In this document: positions 18,682-30,400 of the stretch, piece after piece
How the letters are laid out: the number at the start of each line of letters is the position of its first letter
Numbering within the stretch: position 1 is the first letter of the stretch
NCBI GenBank assembly: GCA_965644315.1
Contig: CBFFRQ010000037.1
Coordinates: 53,649 to 117,648 of the forward strand
Direction of reading: 5' to 3'
DNA: 64,000 nucleotides
DNA from: Caecitellus pseudoparvulus
Taxonomy: Eukaryota > Bigyra: Bicosoecida
Notes under the pieces: model-generated
Told to the model about the DNA's origin: nothing
What the model saw: the letters and a program-made list of their open reading frames with translations, nothing else
Databases searched by the model: none
Program-made: the position numbers and the translations under genes

Positions 18682-21600
18682 ATGGTTCGTGTCTGCGCCA
18701 CCGTTGCTCTGCCCGCACACGCACACTAAGACCCACGCCGCCCCCCCCCTCACAGCCAGGGCAGAAGCGGTCCTTGTCCCCCAAGTCTGGCAGTGGCGAC
18801 GGCGCCGCTTCGCCGTCCGGCAAGCGCCCGCGGGGGGACGCTGGCACAGCTGACGATGGGAGCAGTGCAATTTCCGCTGCCAGCACGGCCGCCGATGTGG
18901 CGCAGCTGGCCCCCGGCGCCAGCCAGCGCGAGTTGGCGCTGCACATTGCACTGGTGGCAGAGGCGGCAAAGGGCAGCGGGCATGGCGAGGCGGGCGGTGG
19001 GCTGGCGAGTCTGGATGTGTTGGGTGGCTTCCTGAGCTGGGTGCAGAGCAAGACGCCAGGCTCGCTGCATCCGTTTTTGTTGGAGGTGGCTTTCGCCTTC
19101 TACGGGTGCCTGGGCACGGACCTGCTGAAGGCAGGGCGCAGCAAGGCTGCATTGTTGTTCGTGAAGCGTTTCGCGAGCTTCTTCGTGCACGCTCACGCTG
19201 TGGAGGTGCGGGAGCTGCGCATCGCTGCTGCGTCGGCAGTCTCGGGTGACAGTGTCACGACAAGTCACCCCAGCTTGGCACTGTGGGCAGGCGGCAGCCA
19301 ACAGTACACCGTGCGCATGCCACGTCTGGCGGTGCGTTTGGTGGAGCAGTTCGTGGAGCAGCCGGGGCAGGGGCCGCTGCGGGAGTGCCTGCAAAGCCGT
19401 GTGGCACTTGCGGAACTTGCGCCTGACACAGCCAAGGCGCTCACGCCAGCAGGGCATGCCTCGTCCAAAACCGTGGCTCCATCACTGCCCCTGACGTTCC
19501 ACTTGGCAGGTGGGGAAATGGGCACGTTCAGTGATGTTGACAACTTGGTGGCTGGGCGGCCGGTGTGGTGGGCGTCGTTTCACGAGGCAGGGCTGCTGCA
19601 CTGGTGCTTGGCGCAGTCGGGTGTGGAGGGCGCCTTCCTCGCCGCCATGCAGCGTGCGCTGGCCAAGCTGCCCCTCACTGCCAGCTGCATCCCCACAGCC
19701 ATGCTCCTGTTCGGCCTGCGTCCCGGGGCGGCTGGTGCTGCGTTGTTGCAGCACCGCAGCGGTGGCCTGAAGCCGTTCATGGCGCTGGTGGCGGGGAGTG
19801 TTCTGCATTCCCTCGTTGTTCCGGGTAGCCAGGTCATGGTGGGCAAGGCCCTGAGCAAAGACTTGCAGCAGGGCAAGACGGCGGCAGATGGCAGCATCAC
19901 CTTCGATCAGCCTGGGCACATCGCCACCACCATGCAAGCACAGGTGACAGGCATGAAGGCGGCTGCCGCAGCAGCAGCGGCAGCAGAGGGAAGGGACGGC
20001 AAGACCGCCACCGAGCGCCTGCACCGCTCCATCGGCACCTCCATCATTCGCTGCATGACGGATGCGGTGCAGGCCGTGCACCGGTGTGTGCAGGAGCGAC
20101 CGGATGACCCCCCCAACGGGGCAGCGGAGCCCCCCCCCCCACCACCCCCCGAAGATGTCCCCCCCGCCGCAGCCGGCGAGGCATGGACCGTTTCGGATGT
20201 AACGCAGGTGGGCGTTCCGGTGGTGCCGCCTGGGATCGCTGCCCCCGTCACGGTGGCCTGGGGGGTGGGGCGGGGGGCGGTGTCTGGCGCCTTTGCAGAC
20301 TCGACGGAGGCTGAGGGACGACCTGAGGTCGCGGCGGCAGTGACTCGCGCGCAAACGGCCGCGGAGGCCCAGCACATGTGGTTGACGGCGTCGGGGCAGG
20401 GGCGCGAGAAGGACTTGCACTTGCACCCGCTGGTCGCAGATGCGACCGGTGCGACTGGTGTCAGTGTGGGGGGGGGTGAGCCTGGGACACCCCCCCCTTC
20501 CCCCGGGTCTGAGGGGGGGGTTAGCGGGGCCCTGCGTCTGCCCCCCCACGCTCCGTCTGTGGCAGACCTGCCGCGTCTGGCGTTGGCGCAGGTCATGAGC
20601 CGAGCAAGTGCTGCGCAATTGCCCGGCGCCGTCAGCGACGACGTGTACGCTCGCATGGCCCTGGGCAGTGGCGCCGCCCCCGATGGCGAGGACGGGTTGC
20701 CGTCCATCGTCGCGTACACGTACGCGTGTGGGGGGGGCGCTGCCCTGGTCAGCTGCATGTCCATCGCGTCAGGTGAGGTGGGCGGGTCGCAGGGTGGGCA
20801 TGTCGCGGTGGTGGGGCGTGCCGATGGCAGCGTGCTGCTGCGGCGGTATGCATCAGCGACGGACCCGGTCATGGGGGACGAAGGCACGACCTCAGATCAT
20901 GCCGCCAAGGTCGCGTCGGCCCGCGGCATCGGACACGCCACCACCGTCACAGCCAGTGCAGTCTGTCCATCTGGCGTGGCCGCCGTGACGGGGGATGCCT
21001 CGGGGCAGTTGCTGCTGTGGAACACGACGTCGGAACACATGGCTGCACTGACTCCGGGGGACGCCGCAGTGGCACCCGGAACACACGTGCCTGACCCGGC
21101 CACACGGCCTGCCGTGGTGTACCAAGGTGTCGGTGGTGTGGGGGGGGGTGTGGGCGCCCCCCCCACCCCCTGGGCACTGGCCTGGAACCCAGCAGTGCAC
21201 TGCCTCTTCGCGAGTGGTGGGCGGCATGGACTGCTGAGGGTGTGGGCGACGCACCGCGTGACGCCCGTGCGGGAACTGCTGGGGCATGTGGGGGACGTCA
21301 CCGCGCTTGCCTGGCTGCCCAACGGCATGTACTTGGTTTCAGGGGGTGACGACGGCACTGTGCGGGTGTGGGATGTGGCGGCAGGGCAGTGTGCCCGCAT
21401 CTGTGTGCCGGGCGTGTCCCCCAGCACGGCGGCGGCGACGGCAGATTCGCCTCCTGCGCTGCAGGCGGTGAGTCCAATTTCCGCACTGGCCCTCTCCCCC
21501 GACGGTCAGTGGATCGCGGCCCTGCACCGCTGCGGCACGCTGCGTCTGTGGCACGTGGACGCCGCCGTGTGTGTGTGTGTCGTGCCGTATGCGCACGTGT

Positions 21601-21896
21601 CCTCCCCCCCCACCTGCGTCTCCTTCAGCACCTGTGGCGCAGTGCTGGTTACAGCAGAGCAGGCCGGCACGCTGCACGTGTGGGATGTGGAGTCACTGCT
21701 GTCAGCATTCGGCCGGGGCGCACAGGCCGGCACCAGGCACAGCCGTCTCAAGGCCATGGCAGGCGGCAGTGTGGTGTCTGGGGACCCCATAGCCCCCCTG
21801 CACACCTTCCGGTGTGGAGCACCCACACCCCACACGCTGGTGTTCACGCCCCGCAACTTGCTGGTGTGTGGCGGCACAGTGACAACGGGGCAGTGA
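18682..21896 (+). CDS. TAF5: TFIID subunit TAF5 (NTD2 plus WD40)
   Basis: A TFIID (and possibly SAGA) scaffold subunit. The main exon runs 18756-21896. Its start is probably the ATG at 18682, spliced directly after the ATG over a 71-bp intron (phase 0, acceptor CCTCACAG); this donor (GTTCGT) is the weakest in the window, so the start is tentative. The N-terminal part holds a basic nuclear-type segment (GKRPRG) and the TAF5 NTD2 helical domain (FLSWVQ, LHPFLLEVAFAFYGCL). The C-terminal ~350 residues are WD40 blades: LLLWNT, LLRVWA, LLGHVGDVTALAWLPNG, GTVRVWDVA, LRLWHVD and LHVWDVE. Between them lies low-complexity Pro/Gly with long G and C runs. It converges with adenylate kinase 21 bp downstream. 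Two CAATTTCCGC sites are in the coding exon. Confidence 0.88.
18868..18878 (+). repeat. CAATTTCCGCT site 5 (TAF5 exon)
   Basis: Ten of eleven bases match (last base T); in coding sequence, again read as A-I-S-A. Confidence 0.65.
21475..21485 (+). repeat. CAATTTCCGCA site 6 (TAF5 exon)
   Basis: Exact copy, read in frame as P-I-S-A between WD40 blades. Confidence 0.7.
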
Positions 21897-21917
21897 GGTT
21901 GGTCCTGACACAGTGCA

Positions 21918-23144
21918 TTAGTCATCTGCACGGCGGATCTGCGGCCGCTTGAAATGCACTGTGAAAATCCACGTCTTCAGCACAGTGTTGTGCACTGGTT
22001 GCCCAGAGAAGTCCCCTGGCACAGCAGGCTCCACCCGGTCCGGGAAGCGGTCCCGCACAATGTCCAAGGCCACGACATACCCGCGCTCTGCCAACACATC
22101 CAGCACCATGTTCACAGCCAGCTTGTGCTCCAGGATGGGCGAGTTGGACCGGATGATGGCGGTGCCTGCCAGGGCCTGCCGCTGCAGGATGTGCACGAAA
22201 TCGTGCCGAATGAGGTCCAGGGCCTGCTGGAACATCTCCGTGTGGTCCGTCGCGTACGCGTTCAGACGCGCCACCATGCGTTGCCGGGCGTGCTTGATGA
22301 TCTCGCGTGCAGGCGGGGCGGCTTGCCGCACCATGTCGAAGCAGTCGTTGTTCAACTCCATGCTGCTCTGGTACTTGAACTCCTCCTGAATGCGCGCCGC
22401 CACCTCCTCGGGCGGCCCGTTGGCGTCGATGAAGTGGAACGAGAACACGTCACGCAGCGTGTTCAGCGCTGCGAAAATCTGTTCCTGGAACACCTCGTAC
22501 CGCCGCCGTGCCAGCGCCACGTCGTGGTCCGTCGCGCGTTTCTCCATGTGCTTCCCGATGCCTGTGCTGGACACACGTTCGTTGTGCTTGGCTAGTTTCT
22601 CCCCACGCGCCAGCTGGCGCTTCACGCTCTCCTCTGCATCCACATACAGCACAGCAATGTGGATGTGCGGACGGGGGAAGGCGTTGGCCAGTGTCGGGTG
22701 GTCTTTGTGCCGGTGGCGGATGTGCTTCATGGAGTCGGCCAAGTTCTTGATCATGGCGGCCTGGGTGGCGGTGCGCGGGAAGCCATCGATGACGACGCCC
22801 TCTGCGTATTTCGGGTCCAGCAGCTCCTCCAGCATGGCCTCAATGACATCCTTATCCCCCACCAGCAGCCCCTTGTCCTTCAACTCCGCGAACCGGGGGG
22901 CCTGCAGCAGAGCCGACACCTCCAGCGGCCCCGCGGCGAAATCGCGCTCCTGCATGATGATGCCACCCATAGTGCCCTTACCAGCCCCAGGAGCACCGCA
23001 GAAAAAGATCATTTCCTTCGGGAACACCATGCCGGCCGGGCCACGCTTGCGTTCCATACGATCCCACACGAGACTGAACAGCACCTGCGGGTCCACACTG
23101 TCGCTCGCAGCCGCCAGATCCTCTGAATCCTCTTTGCTCTGCAT
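21918..23144 (-). CDS. Adenylate kinase-family protein with C-terminal extension
   Basis: Interconverts AMP, ATP and ADP. The ATG at 23144 (MQSKEDSEDLAAASD) gives 408 residues. The kinase core has the P-loop MIFFCGAPGAGKGTMGG, the AMP-site region GVVIDGFPRTATQA, and a LID replaced by a helical stretch (VKRQLARGEKLAKHNERV) leading to RATDHD, which supplies Arg/Asp positions. Beyond the kinase core, ~150 residues (ILEHKLAVNMVLDVLAERGY.. to the end) form an extra alpha/beta module, like the extensions in several protist adenylate kinases. This makes it about twice the usual 200-240 aa. No targeting peptide is obvious. Substrate (AMP versus UMP/CMP) cannot be decided by eye. Confidence 0.85.
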   Translation of the reverse strand: MQSKEDSEDLAAASDSVDPQVLFSLVWDRMERKRGPAGMVFPKEMIFFCGAPGAGKGTMGGIIMQERDFAAGPLEVSALLQAPRFAELKDKGLLVGDKDVIEAMLEELLDPKYAEGVVIDGFPRTATQAAMIKNLADSMKHIRHRHKDHPTLANAFPRPHIHIAVLYVDAEESVKRQLARGEKLAKHNERVSSTGIGKHMEKRATDHDVALARRRYEVFQEQIFAALNTLRDVFSFHFIDANGPPEEVAARIQEEFKYQSSMELNNDCFDMVRQAAPPAREIIKHARQRMVARLNAYATDHTEMFQQALDLIRHDFVHILQRQALAGTAIIRSNSPILEHKLAVNMVLDVLAERGYVVALDIVRDRFPDRVEPAVPGDFSGQPVHNTVLKTWIFTVHFKRPQIRRADD

Positions 23145-23861
23145 GCGTGCAGGCGGGCACTGTGTGGCGCGCGCTGCAGTGAGGCTCGGAGAGACCAAGC
23201 CTTGCCACACACCTCTGACGGCACGTCTGTAACGGCCGGCACAGAGCACATGCCGGCGCCTGCAAAGGGGCAATGCGAGGAAACTATGAAACTCCCCATG
23301 CAAGTACGCCAGCTTGGCGCACTGGCGCCTGGCGCAGCGCAACGCACGGGGTGTTGCCCACAAACTTGGCGTGGTGCTGGGCGTTGCACCTAAGGTCAGA
23401 GGCGGGAAGTGCGCCGACTCCACAACGCTGGAACCTGGGATGGCAGCTGCCGCAGCCGCACCCCGAGCGGCACATGTCCAGGCACTGCGCGCGGCTTGCC
23501 CGCCCAGCAAAGCTGTACGGTGCAGCATGGGTGAACAGTGCTTCGCGGGCAAGACGCTTCAATTTCCGCACCTCGCAACCAGGTGGGGTGCGCTCAGCGC
23601 GGTGCTGAACAGGCCACAGCACATGCGCAGGGCTGAAGACGAGAACTAAGGACTGTTGGCTTGGGTTTTTGTCCCAAGGTGACGGTGTCACGCGCACTGG
23701 GCCGCAGAGGCGCAGCCCAACGAGCAGTCCCACACGCTCACTTCCAGCTCAGCGCGCAGCTCTGCATTCCTACCCCTGTAAACTCAATCCAAACTCTGTA
23801 CATTCACTGCGTTCGCGACCTGTTCTTCCTGTTGTCAGCCGCTCGCCACACTCCAGCCACG
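23145..23861. promoter_or_regulatory. Divergent intergenic region between adenylate kinase and a small membrane protein gene
   Basis: About 720 bp with no convincing gene. It contains a CAATTTCCGCA site at 23560-23570 on the plus strand, 292 bp before the downstream ATG. The last 80 bp before 23862 are pyrimidine- and A-rich, as expected for a 5' UTR. Confidence 0.4.
23560..23570 (+). repeat. CAATTTCCGCA site 7 (intergenic)
   Basis: Exact copy in the divergent region between adenylate kinase and the small membrane protein gene. Confidence 0.7.
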
Positions 23862-24197
23862 ATGTCTGCTGCCGCTGCCCGCCAGACCCTGCGGAACTTT
23901 GCCGCGTGGGCCAACAAGATCGACGCCAACAAGGCCGCGCACACCCCCATCGTCATCGGCGCCGTGGGTGTGTCCTGCATTGGCTCCTACGCCATCCAGG
24001 CTGCCGTCAGCAAGGACAGTGCGTGAGCCGCGTGACGTGCTGTGCCCCGGCTGGTGGAGCGCGTTTCCGACCCCTCTCTCCGCACACCTTGCCACGCACC
24101 CACACCCATGACGCCCCCGCCACGCGCCGCAGACAGCAGCAAGTTCGCTGTGAAGCAGGAGCTGGCCGCATATGGCGTGGGCACCCTGGAGGGCTGA
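23862..24197 (+). CDS. Small single-pass membrane protein, 73 residues
   Basis: Two exons, 23862-24018 and 24133-24197, join in phase 1 over a 114-bp GTGCGT..CGCAG intron. The product starts MSAAAARQTLRNFAAWANKI and contains one hydrophobic helix (TPIVIGAVGVSCIGSYAIQ). It ends with a short charged tail (SSKFAVKQELAAYGVGTLEG). Size, basic amphipathic N-terminus and a single helix resemble small accessory subunits of mitochondrial respiratory complexes or the ATP synthase, but no family motif allows a name. Each coding half is too short to stand out alone; the perfect phase and the stop right after the second exon support the model. Confidence 0.7.
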
Positions 24198-24426
24198 GCG
24201 TGCAGGCTTGCGCGTGCAGATGTGCGGGTGATGACGCTGGTTCGGGGCGGCAGCAGCTGGCAATGCATGTGCAGGCACAGTCACACAGCAGTGGTACACA
24301 CCGCCCTCTTCTTCCACTCGCAACGCGCATTCACATCGGATGCTTTTGCGTGGTCGCGCTGTCGCAGCCTTGGCGACCTTCGCTCAGCTGCGCTGTGAGA
24401 TAAGATGTATTACGGTGTTGGGTGCC

Positions 24427-24462
24427 ACACCCCCTCCACACACACACATTGGAGGGGGGTGT
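24427..24462. terminator. Imperfect hairpin between convergent genes
   Basis: Left arm ACACCCCCTCC (24427-24437), 13-base CA-rich loop, right arm GGAGGGGGGTGT (24451-24462) with one extra G. It ends three bases from the stop codon of the giant minus-strand gene (24466) and lies ~230 bp past the small gene's stop. A role in 3' end formation or in blocking read-through is an inference only. Confidence 0.4.
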
Positions 24463-24465
24463 GAC

Positions 24466-27400
24466 TCACGAGTCAGCCTTGCCACCTGCTCGCCCCGCAC
24501 TTGGCGTGCCCTCTGACGCCGGCCGCCCCCCTGGCTGCGTCTTGGGTGCTGGGGCTGTGGCCGACAGCGACGCTGCTCGAAGGGGGTTGGCAGACGTGTC
24601 ACCGCCTTCCAACTGCTCGGAAATGCCGCGAAGGGATGAGCCTCGACCAGAAGAGGAGGTGGTGGAAGCGCCTGTCTTGAGGGAGCTGTAGCTGGACAGC
24701 CGCGTGATGCGTTCCACGGAGCTGGCGCGTTTGCGGAAACGCTGCCCGCGCGGCTGGCCCTTGGACGGTCCGAACTCTATGCGGTGATCAGGAGCTGCCA
24801 TGCCACTGGCCATGGCGAGGGGGTTGCCCACTCCGGGGAAGTCTCGCACGCCCTGCTTGCTGTCTGCCTCGGCAGGCAGCCCCCCCGCTGCGGCAACTTG
24901 AAGTGACATGGGGCGACCAGCACTATCGGCGGCTCCGCCCTTGCCGCCGGATCGGTGGCGTCGCAAGGGCGCCTCTGTCGTCACAGCCCGGATAGAGTGC
25001 ACCGACGCACGACCAGGTCGCACCCGCCGAGCCGTCGCATCTGGCGACCCGCCCTCGTCCAGCGTGGCTTCGTCGCATTCGCGCAGTGGCACTGTGATGG
25101 AGCCACCTGCCGCCATGGGCACCACCTTCAGCTGCAGGTCGCCAGAGTCGACGGTGTCAGGTTTGTGGGGCGTCGTCAGGGTGGCCTTGCGGTTGGGACC
25201 CGTGTTGGTCCAAGTCACAGAGGCAATGCCGCCTCTTGCCGCGTCAGCCTCAGTCAGCGGGTTGCTGCTGACGAAACGCACGTCAGCGGAAGAAAAATCC
25301 CCCGTGCCTGCAACGGCGATGCCACTGCGCCCCTCTGCGATGCCTTTGATGTCCTGCAGGTCCACAGCACCTGCGCTGACGATGGTGCGGGGGGCTGGCT
25401 TGGCGGGGCCCGACAGCACAGGCCGCTGCATGGTGCGTGCGAGCTGGGCGAAGTCACGCGCTCCCAGCCCCAAGTCTGTCCAGTCATCCACCGCCGTGCC
25501 GCGGTGCTGCAGGCGGCACAGCAGGGAAATGGAGCCGTGCTGGGCGCCTTCAAAGTCCGTCAGGGTGAAGGTGCGTGCGTGGCGTGGTGCGTCTGATTCC
25601 GCACCATCCGCCAGGGCGGTGTTGTCCAGCGGAAACTCAGAGGGTTTGAAGCTGAACACGCCGATGATGTGTTCCTGCTGCAGCAGCTGCAGCCCCTTGC
25701 GACCTCGTGTGTCCAGGGCCAGCGTGCCGTGCACTGCATCCCGCGCAGGGTCCACCAGGAGCAGGCGCATCTCCCGAACACGCACCTGGTGTCCGGGCCG
25801 GTATGGGAACACGACCCGCTGCTTGTGCTGGTCCTTGCGCAGGGTGAGGGTGAGGTGGGTGCCGCTCTCCACGTCAGCGTGGTCGATGCCCTGCACTGAT
25901 GCTACGTACATGCTCATGACGTAGCGAGCCTGGCGTTTCGTGAGGTCTTTGTGCACGTCGCCAGCGACCGCCGCGACGTCCTTTGGCAGGCGCATGGGCT
26001 TGCCCTTCTTGGACTTGGGGTCCACTGGCACCTCGCTGCGACCTCCCAACTCTGCGATGCGGTGGTCGCCCAGCTCCCCCAGCGCTGCCAGGGGTGACGT
26101 CACACTCACCGTCGCCCCCTCCCGTTTCGTGCCGGGTGCCTGCTTTGCCGGCTTGCCGCCGCGGAACAGAGGCCCCACGACAGGCTTGGACGCCCAGCGG
26201 GACCGCTGTTCCTCCGCCTCAATGGCAGTGTACGCCTTGCCCTTGGCCAGTGTGCCCAGTGTGGACAGGGACTCCGCGGGCAGGGCAGAGCGCTTCAGCA
26301 GCCCGTAGTGCGCAGCTGCAAGGGCCACATGCTGCACACCAGAGGGGCCGACGGGGGCACGTCCCACTGCCTGCACAGCCTCTGGGGGCGCGGGTTGAGA
26401 GGCTCGGCGACCAGTGGAGCGGGTACGGGGTCGCGGGTGGTCGCTGGGCAGTTCCGTGCCTGGCACGACGATGGAGTCACGGAAACGCCCAGTCGGGCTG
26501 CGTGGCGCATCTCGAACAGGCGCCTCGTGCCGCCCCACCACCGTTGCTGCTGCCTGTTCCGCCGTGTGCACTTGTTCCGCCTTCTTTCGCAGGGCAGCCA
26601 GGCGCTGCATGATGGCGACGCGCCGCACGGCAGCTTCGTGCACAGACACCGACGACGCGTGCTTCTGGGCCTCGAAACGAGCCGGCGTCGCAGGCATGAG
26701 GTGTCGGCGGGAGGGTGCCTGAGGCGCATTCACCCCCGCGACCCATGTGGACGCCTTGCGGGGGGGGGCGGAGGGGGGTGCCGACTTCAGCCCCGACAGA
26801 CTCTGCAGCCGCCGCCGCATCCCATCCTCACTCCACGACCGGCGGCCGAACTCGTCGTCGCCCCACTCCTCCTCCGCGAAGCTGTCACCGCCGCCTTCCC
26901 ACGCCATGCTACGGCGGGCGGTGCGCAGAGCCGCTCGACTCTCGGCGCGTTCCCGAGCCGTTTGCACAGAGCTCTGCACGCCAGGCAACTCCACACCGTC
27001 CTCCTCCTCGTCACTGCCTCCGCCATCTTGCGGCGCAGTGTACCCAGGGCACTTGCGCAGGCAGACACAGGCACAGTGGCAGGGCCGTCCTGTGCGCTGC
27101 AGGCACCGCACACAACCACTGACACCTCGGCGGATGCAGGCCGCAATTTCCGCAGTCACGCTGGTGGACTCGGGGTCCTCGGCTGTGAGACGCACGCTGG
27201 CGGTGCTGACAGGGCGGCCCTTGCTGGGGCTGTTCGACTTTGCGACCGCCTTGCGACGTGCTTCCCGCTCCGCGCGACGGCGGGCTCGGGAAGCTGCCAG
27301 GTAGTACTTGCACCCCAGCCACAGCTCTGCAGCCACCGTGGCGATGCAGATGACGGTGGACACTGCGATGATGGCGAGGACGACGGCCTCCAGCGTGCGC

Positions 27401-30400
27401 CGCTCGATGTCGGCGTCTTGTTGCGAGCTGCCCCCCCCCGCGTCGCCGATGGCGGCGTCCCCCGCCACGCCCACAGCGGCATCGGACTGGATGTCGCAGT
27501 CCACGCTCTTGAACATGATGCCGGCAAGCAGCACGAAGATGGCGCAAACGAGGAAGGTGGACTCCAGCATGTTGTAGTTGAAGAAGTACTTCAACTTGAT
27601 CTTCAACTTGCCCCCCGTCCGCGCCTCAGAGCGCAGCTGCAGCTCCTTCAACTTGTTGCTCTGGCAGCACGGCATGACCCGAGCACAGCACATGCGCGTG
27701 CGCTGCCAAGCCGACAAACTCGGCACACTGTCGCCCTTGCCACCCTGCGCGCCACTGGGCCCCAGTGCCGCAGCCAGGGAGTACCGTCGTTGGATGAAGC
27801 GCCGCTTCGGGTCGCCACTGGCGCCAGCACTGCTGCCAGCACTGGTTGTGGGCGCCGACAGCGCAGCTGCCGCGGCACGCTGTCGCAGGGCTTGGCTGGA
27901 CGGCAGACGCAGTGGTGTGGGCGCGTGCACACCCTGGCACGCCGTGCAGCCGCAGCGGCGGCCGATGGAGGCGCAGCAGCGCCCGGCACACAGCGTGCGG
28001 TGCACCGGGTCGCACAGCTGCTCGCAGCAGCCGAGGGGGCACCACGCACAGGCCCCCGACGTGCCAGCTGCGTCGTCCACCTCGGCACGGGGCTGCGGCG
28101 GCGGCAGCAGGCCCCGAGTGCGCGATTTCAAGCCGGTCCACACACCGCCCTTCCCCGCCGGCGTGCGCTGGGTGGGCGAACCGCTCTGTGCCCCTGCGCG
28201 AGCAGCTGAGCGGGGAAGGGGCGTGTGGGCAGTGGTCGCAGAGGGTGTGCGGGCGCCCCGCCCCAAGCCCCCTGCGCCAGCGATGCGCGCAAAGAGCGAG
28301 TCGCCCCGCGACCTGCCGCCACCCTGGCCGACGCCCCCCGTCGCAGCCTTGCGTTGGGCAGCGATGGCAGCTGCCATCACAGACGGGTCATTGGCCAGCA
28401 TCAAGTGCTCATCATCCGCCAGATCTTCCAACCGCACGCCTCGGCCACGCATGAAGCGCTGGATGCCTTTGGTTGCCTCTTGGGCTCGCTGGGTGTCACG
28501 CGAGGGGTCCCCGTCTGAAGGCGGCACGACGCCCAGCGGGGATGTCACAATGAGTGTCTTGCCGTCGCCGGCAGGACCCAGCTTCAGCGCACCAGTGGAG
28601 GGGGTTGGGGCTGTGGGCTTGCCAGGGGTGTCGTCCTTTGCGGCCGCCTTGGTGTTGTGGCTGCGGTAGGGACTGTACAGCATCTGCAACATGGCAGCGC
28701 CGAACAGCACCATGGTAATGACGGTGGCAGCCATTACCGGTCGGCGCTGCAGGACAAAGGTGAAGGCGACGATGAGGAACTTGCGCCCCAGCACGACCAA
28801 GATCCAGTAGTGGTACTCGGGTTTGAACTTGAAGTACAGGCGCTTGTAGCGTTTTTGCATGTCGTAGTACGGATTCGTGTCGCGGCTGCCTGACAGGTTG
28901 CGGATGCGCAGGGCTTGGTCCAGCTGCATGCGCGCACCGTACATGTAAATGATGGTGGCGAAGAGGGCGGGGATGCCCAGTCCGTACGCGACCAGCCCCA
29001 CCAGAGCCCAGCTGCGCATCTGCAGGTACTCAGGGCTCTCACAGGAGACGGCAGGGTCCACTGTGAGCACGGGGCGGGAGGCCACCTGCTTGCAGGCAAG
29101 TGCTTCAAAGGCCTTGCCGGTGAGGGTGATGTACAGGAACGAGCAGAGGAGGAACCAGGAGCCCACCATCTTGTTGGCGTGTTTGTGCAGGCCCCGCATG
29201 TCCGTGTGGCGACGGCGCACTGCTTTGACGGCGACGACGAAGATGTGGAAGAGGAAGTACACGCTGCCCACCGTCATGGGCACCAGCATGATGAAGTACC
29301 ACTTGGCAATGTACCCGATGGACACGGCACACTCGGGGGAGGCGGTGTCCACGGAGGCGGCAGAGGCGGCTGCCACGCGGAACAGCTGCAGCACTGCCGG
29401 AGGCCACTGCAAGTTCAGCGTGCCGAACACGGAGATGATCTGCAAATAGTCCACTGCAATGCCGAGGGCTGCGACGGAAGGCCCCTTCTGGTACAATTTG
29501 TACAGCAGCAGGCCCGCGAAGACGGCGACGACGATGATGAGGACGAAGTTCAGGATGGGCTGCGGCGGGCATGCGCGGCATTCGTTCGTGAGGAAGTCGC
29601 GCTGAAACTTCCCCGCCACACACAGCGCGCAGGCGTCGGATTCATACCCCACCGCACACGTGTTGTCCCCGATGCAGGCGGTGGGTGGCTCACACCGCGT
29701 GAACTCGTACCGTGCGCCTGAACCAAAGCGCGCCGCGACGGCGTCTGCGACCCGCTGTGCCATGGTCGCATTGGCGTTTGGTGGCACGTGGATCAGCTGC
29801 GTCGGGGGCACCGCTGCGCCCCCCGTGAAGTCTGCGTTCTGCAGGAGCTTGGGCGGAATGGTGATGCTGGCGTCCACTGCTCCCCGCACATCTGCCCCTG
29901 CAGGCAGGGAGAACGCCACGTCAGTGTAGCTGTCATGGCGCCAGAAGCCTGGCGCTGCGACGGGCTCCTCGCCCCGCCCACTGCACAGCGCCGCCACCAC
30001 CGCCTCGTTCAGGCTGCGGCAGTCACTTGTATCGCACTGTGGGCAGGGGCGGCAGGTGTCTACGTCGGGCACGACGCCATAGAACCCTGCCCGGCACTCA
30101 GCCACGAGGCGGGACCGGTTCGCAGGCACGAACGTGGACTGCCCCGCGACGGTGAGGGTGAGGTTCTTGGGCCCCACTGTGAGCCCTGTCACCTCACACT
30201 CCAGGCGCGTGTCCGACACGAGGACGGAGGTGGCGCCAGTGGGCGGCAGGCAAGGCACGCCCCCCACACTGACGGCATCGCTGCCCTGCTGCACGGAGCC
30301 GAAGTTCCGCCCCGTCACACGCAGCCCCGAGTTGGCGGCGTTGATGAGGGCGAGGGAGCCGTTCACGCTGGAGGTGGGCCTGAGCTCCACCTCCTCCCCA

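Noticed and set aside
19482-20887. Overlapping minus-strand frames of 326-378 codons opposite TAF5
   Set aside because: Antisense shadows caused by GC-rich third positions; TAF5 on the plus strand has clear domain support.
26308-28209. Plus-strand open frame of 633 codons inside the giant gene
   Set aside because: Arg/Ala-rich composition without motifs; the opposite strand encodes the membrane protein's tail and helices.
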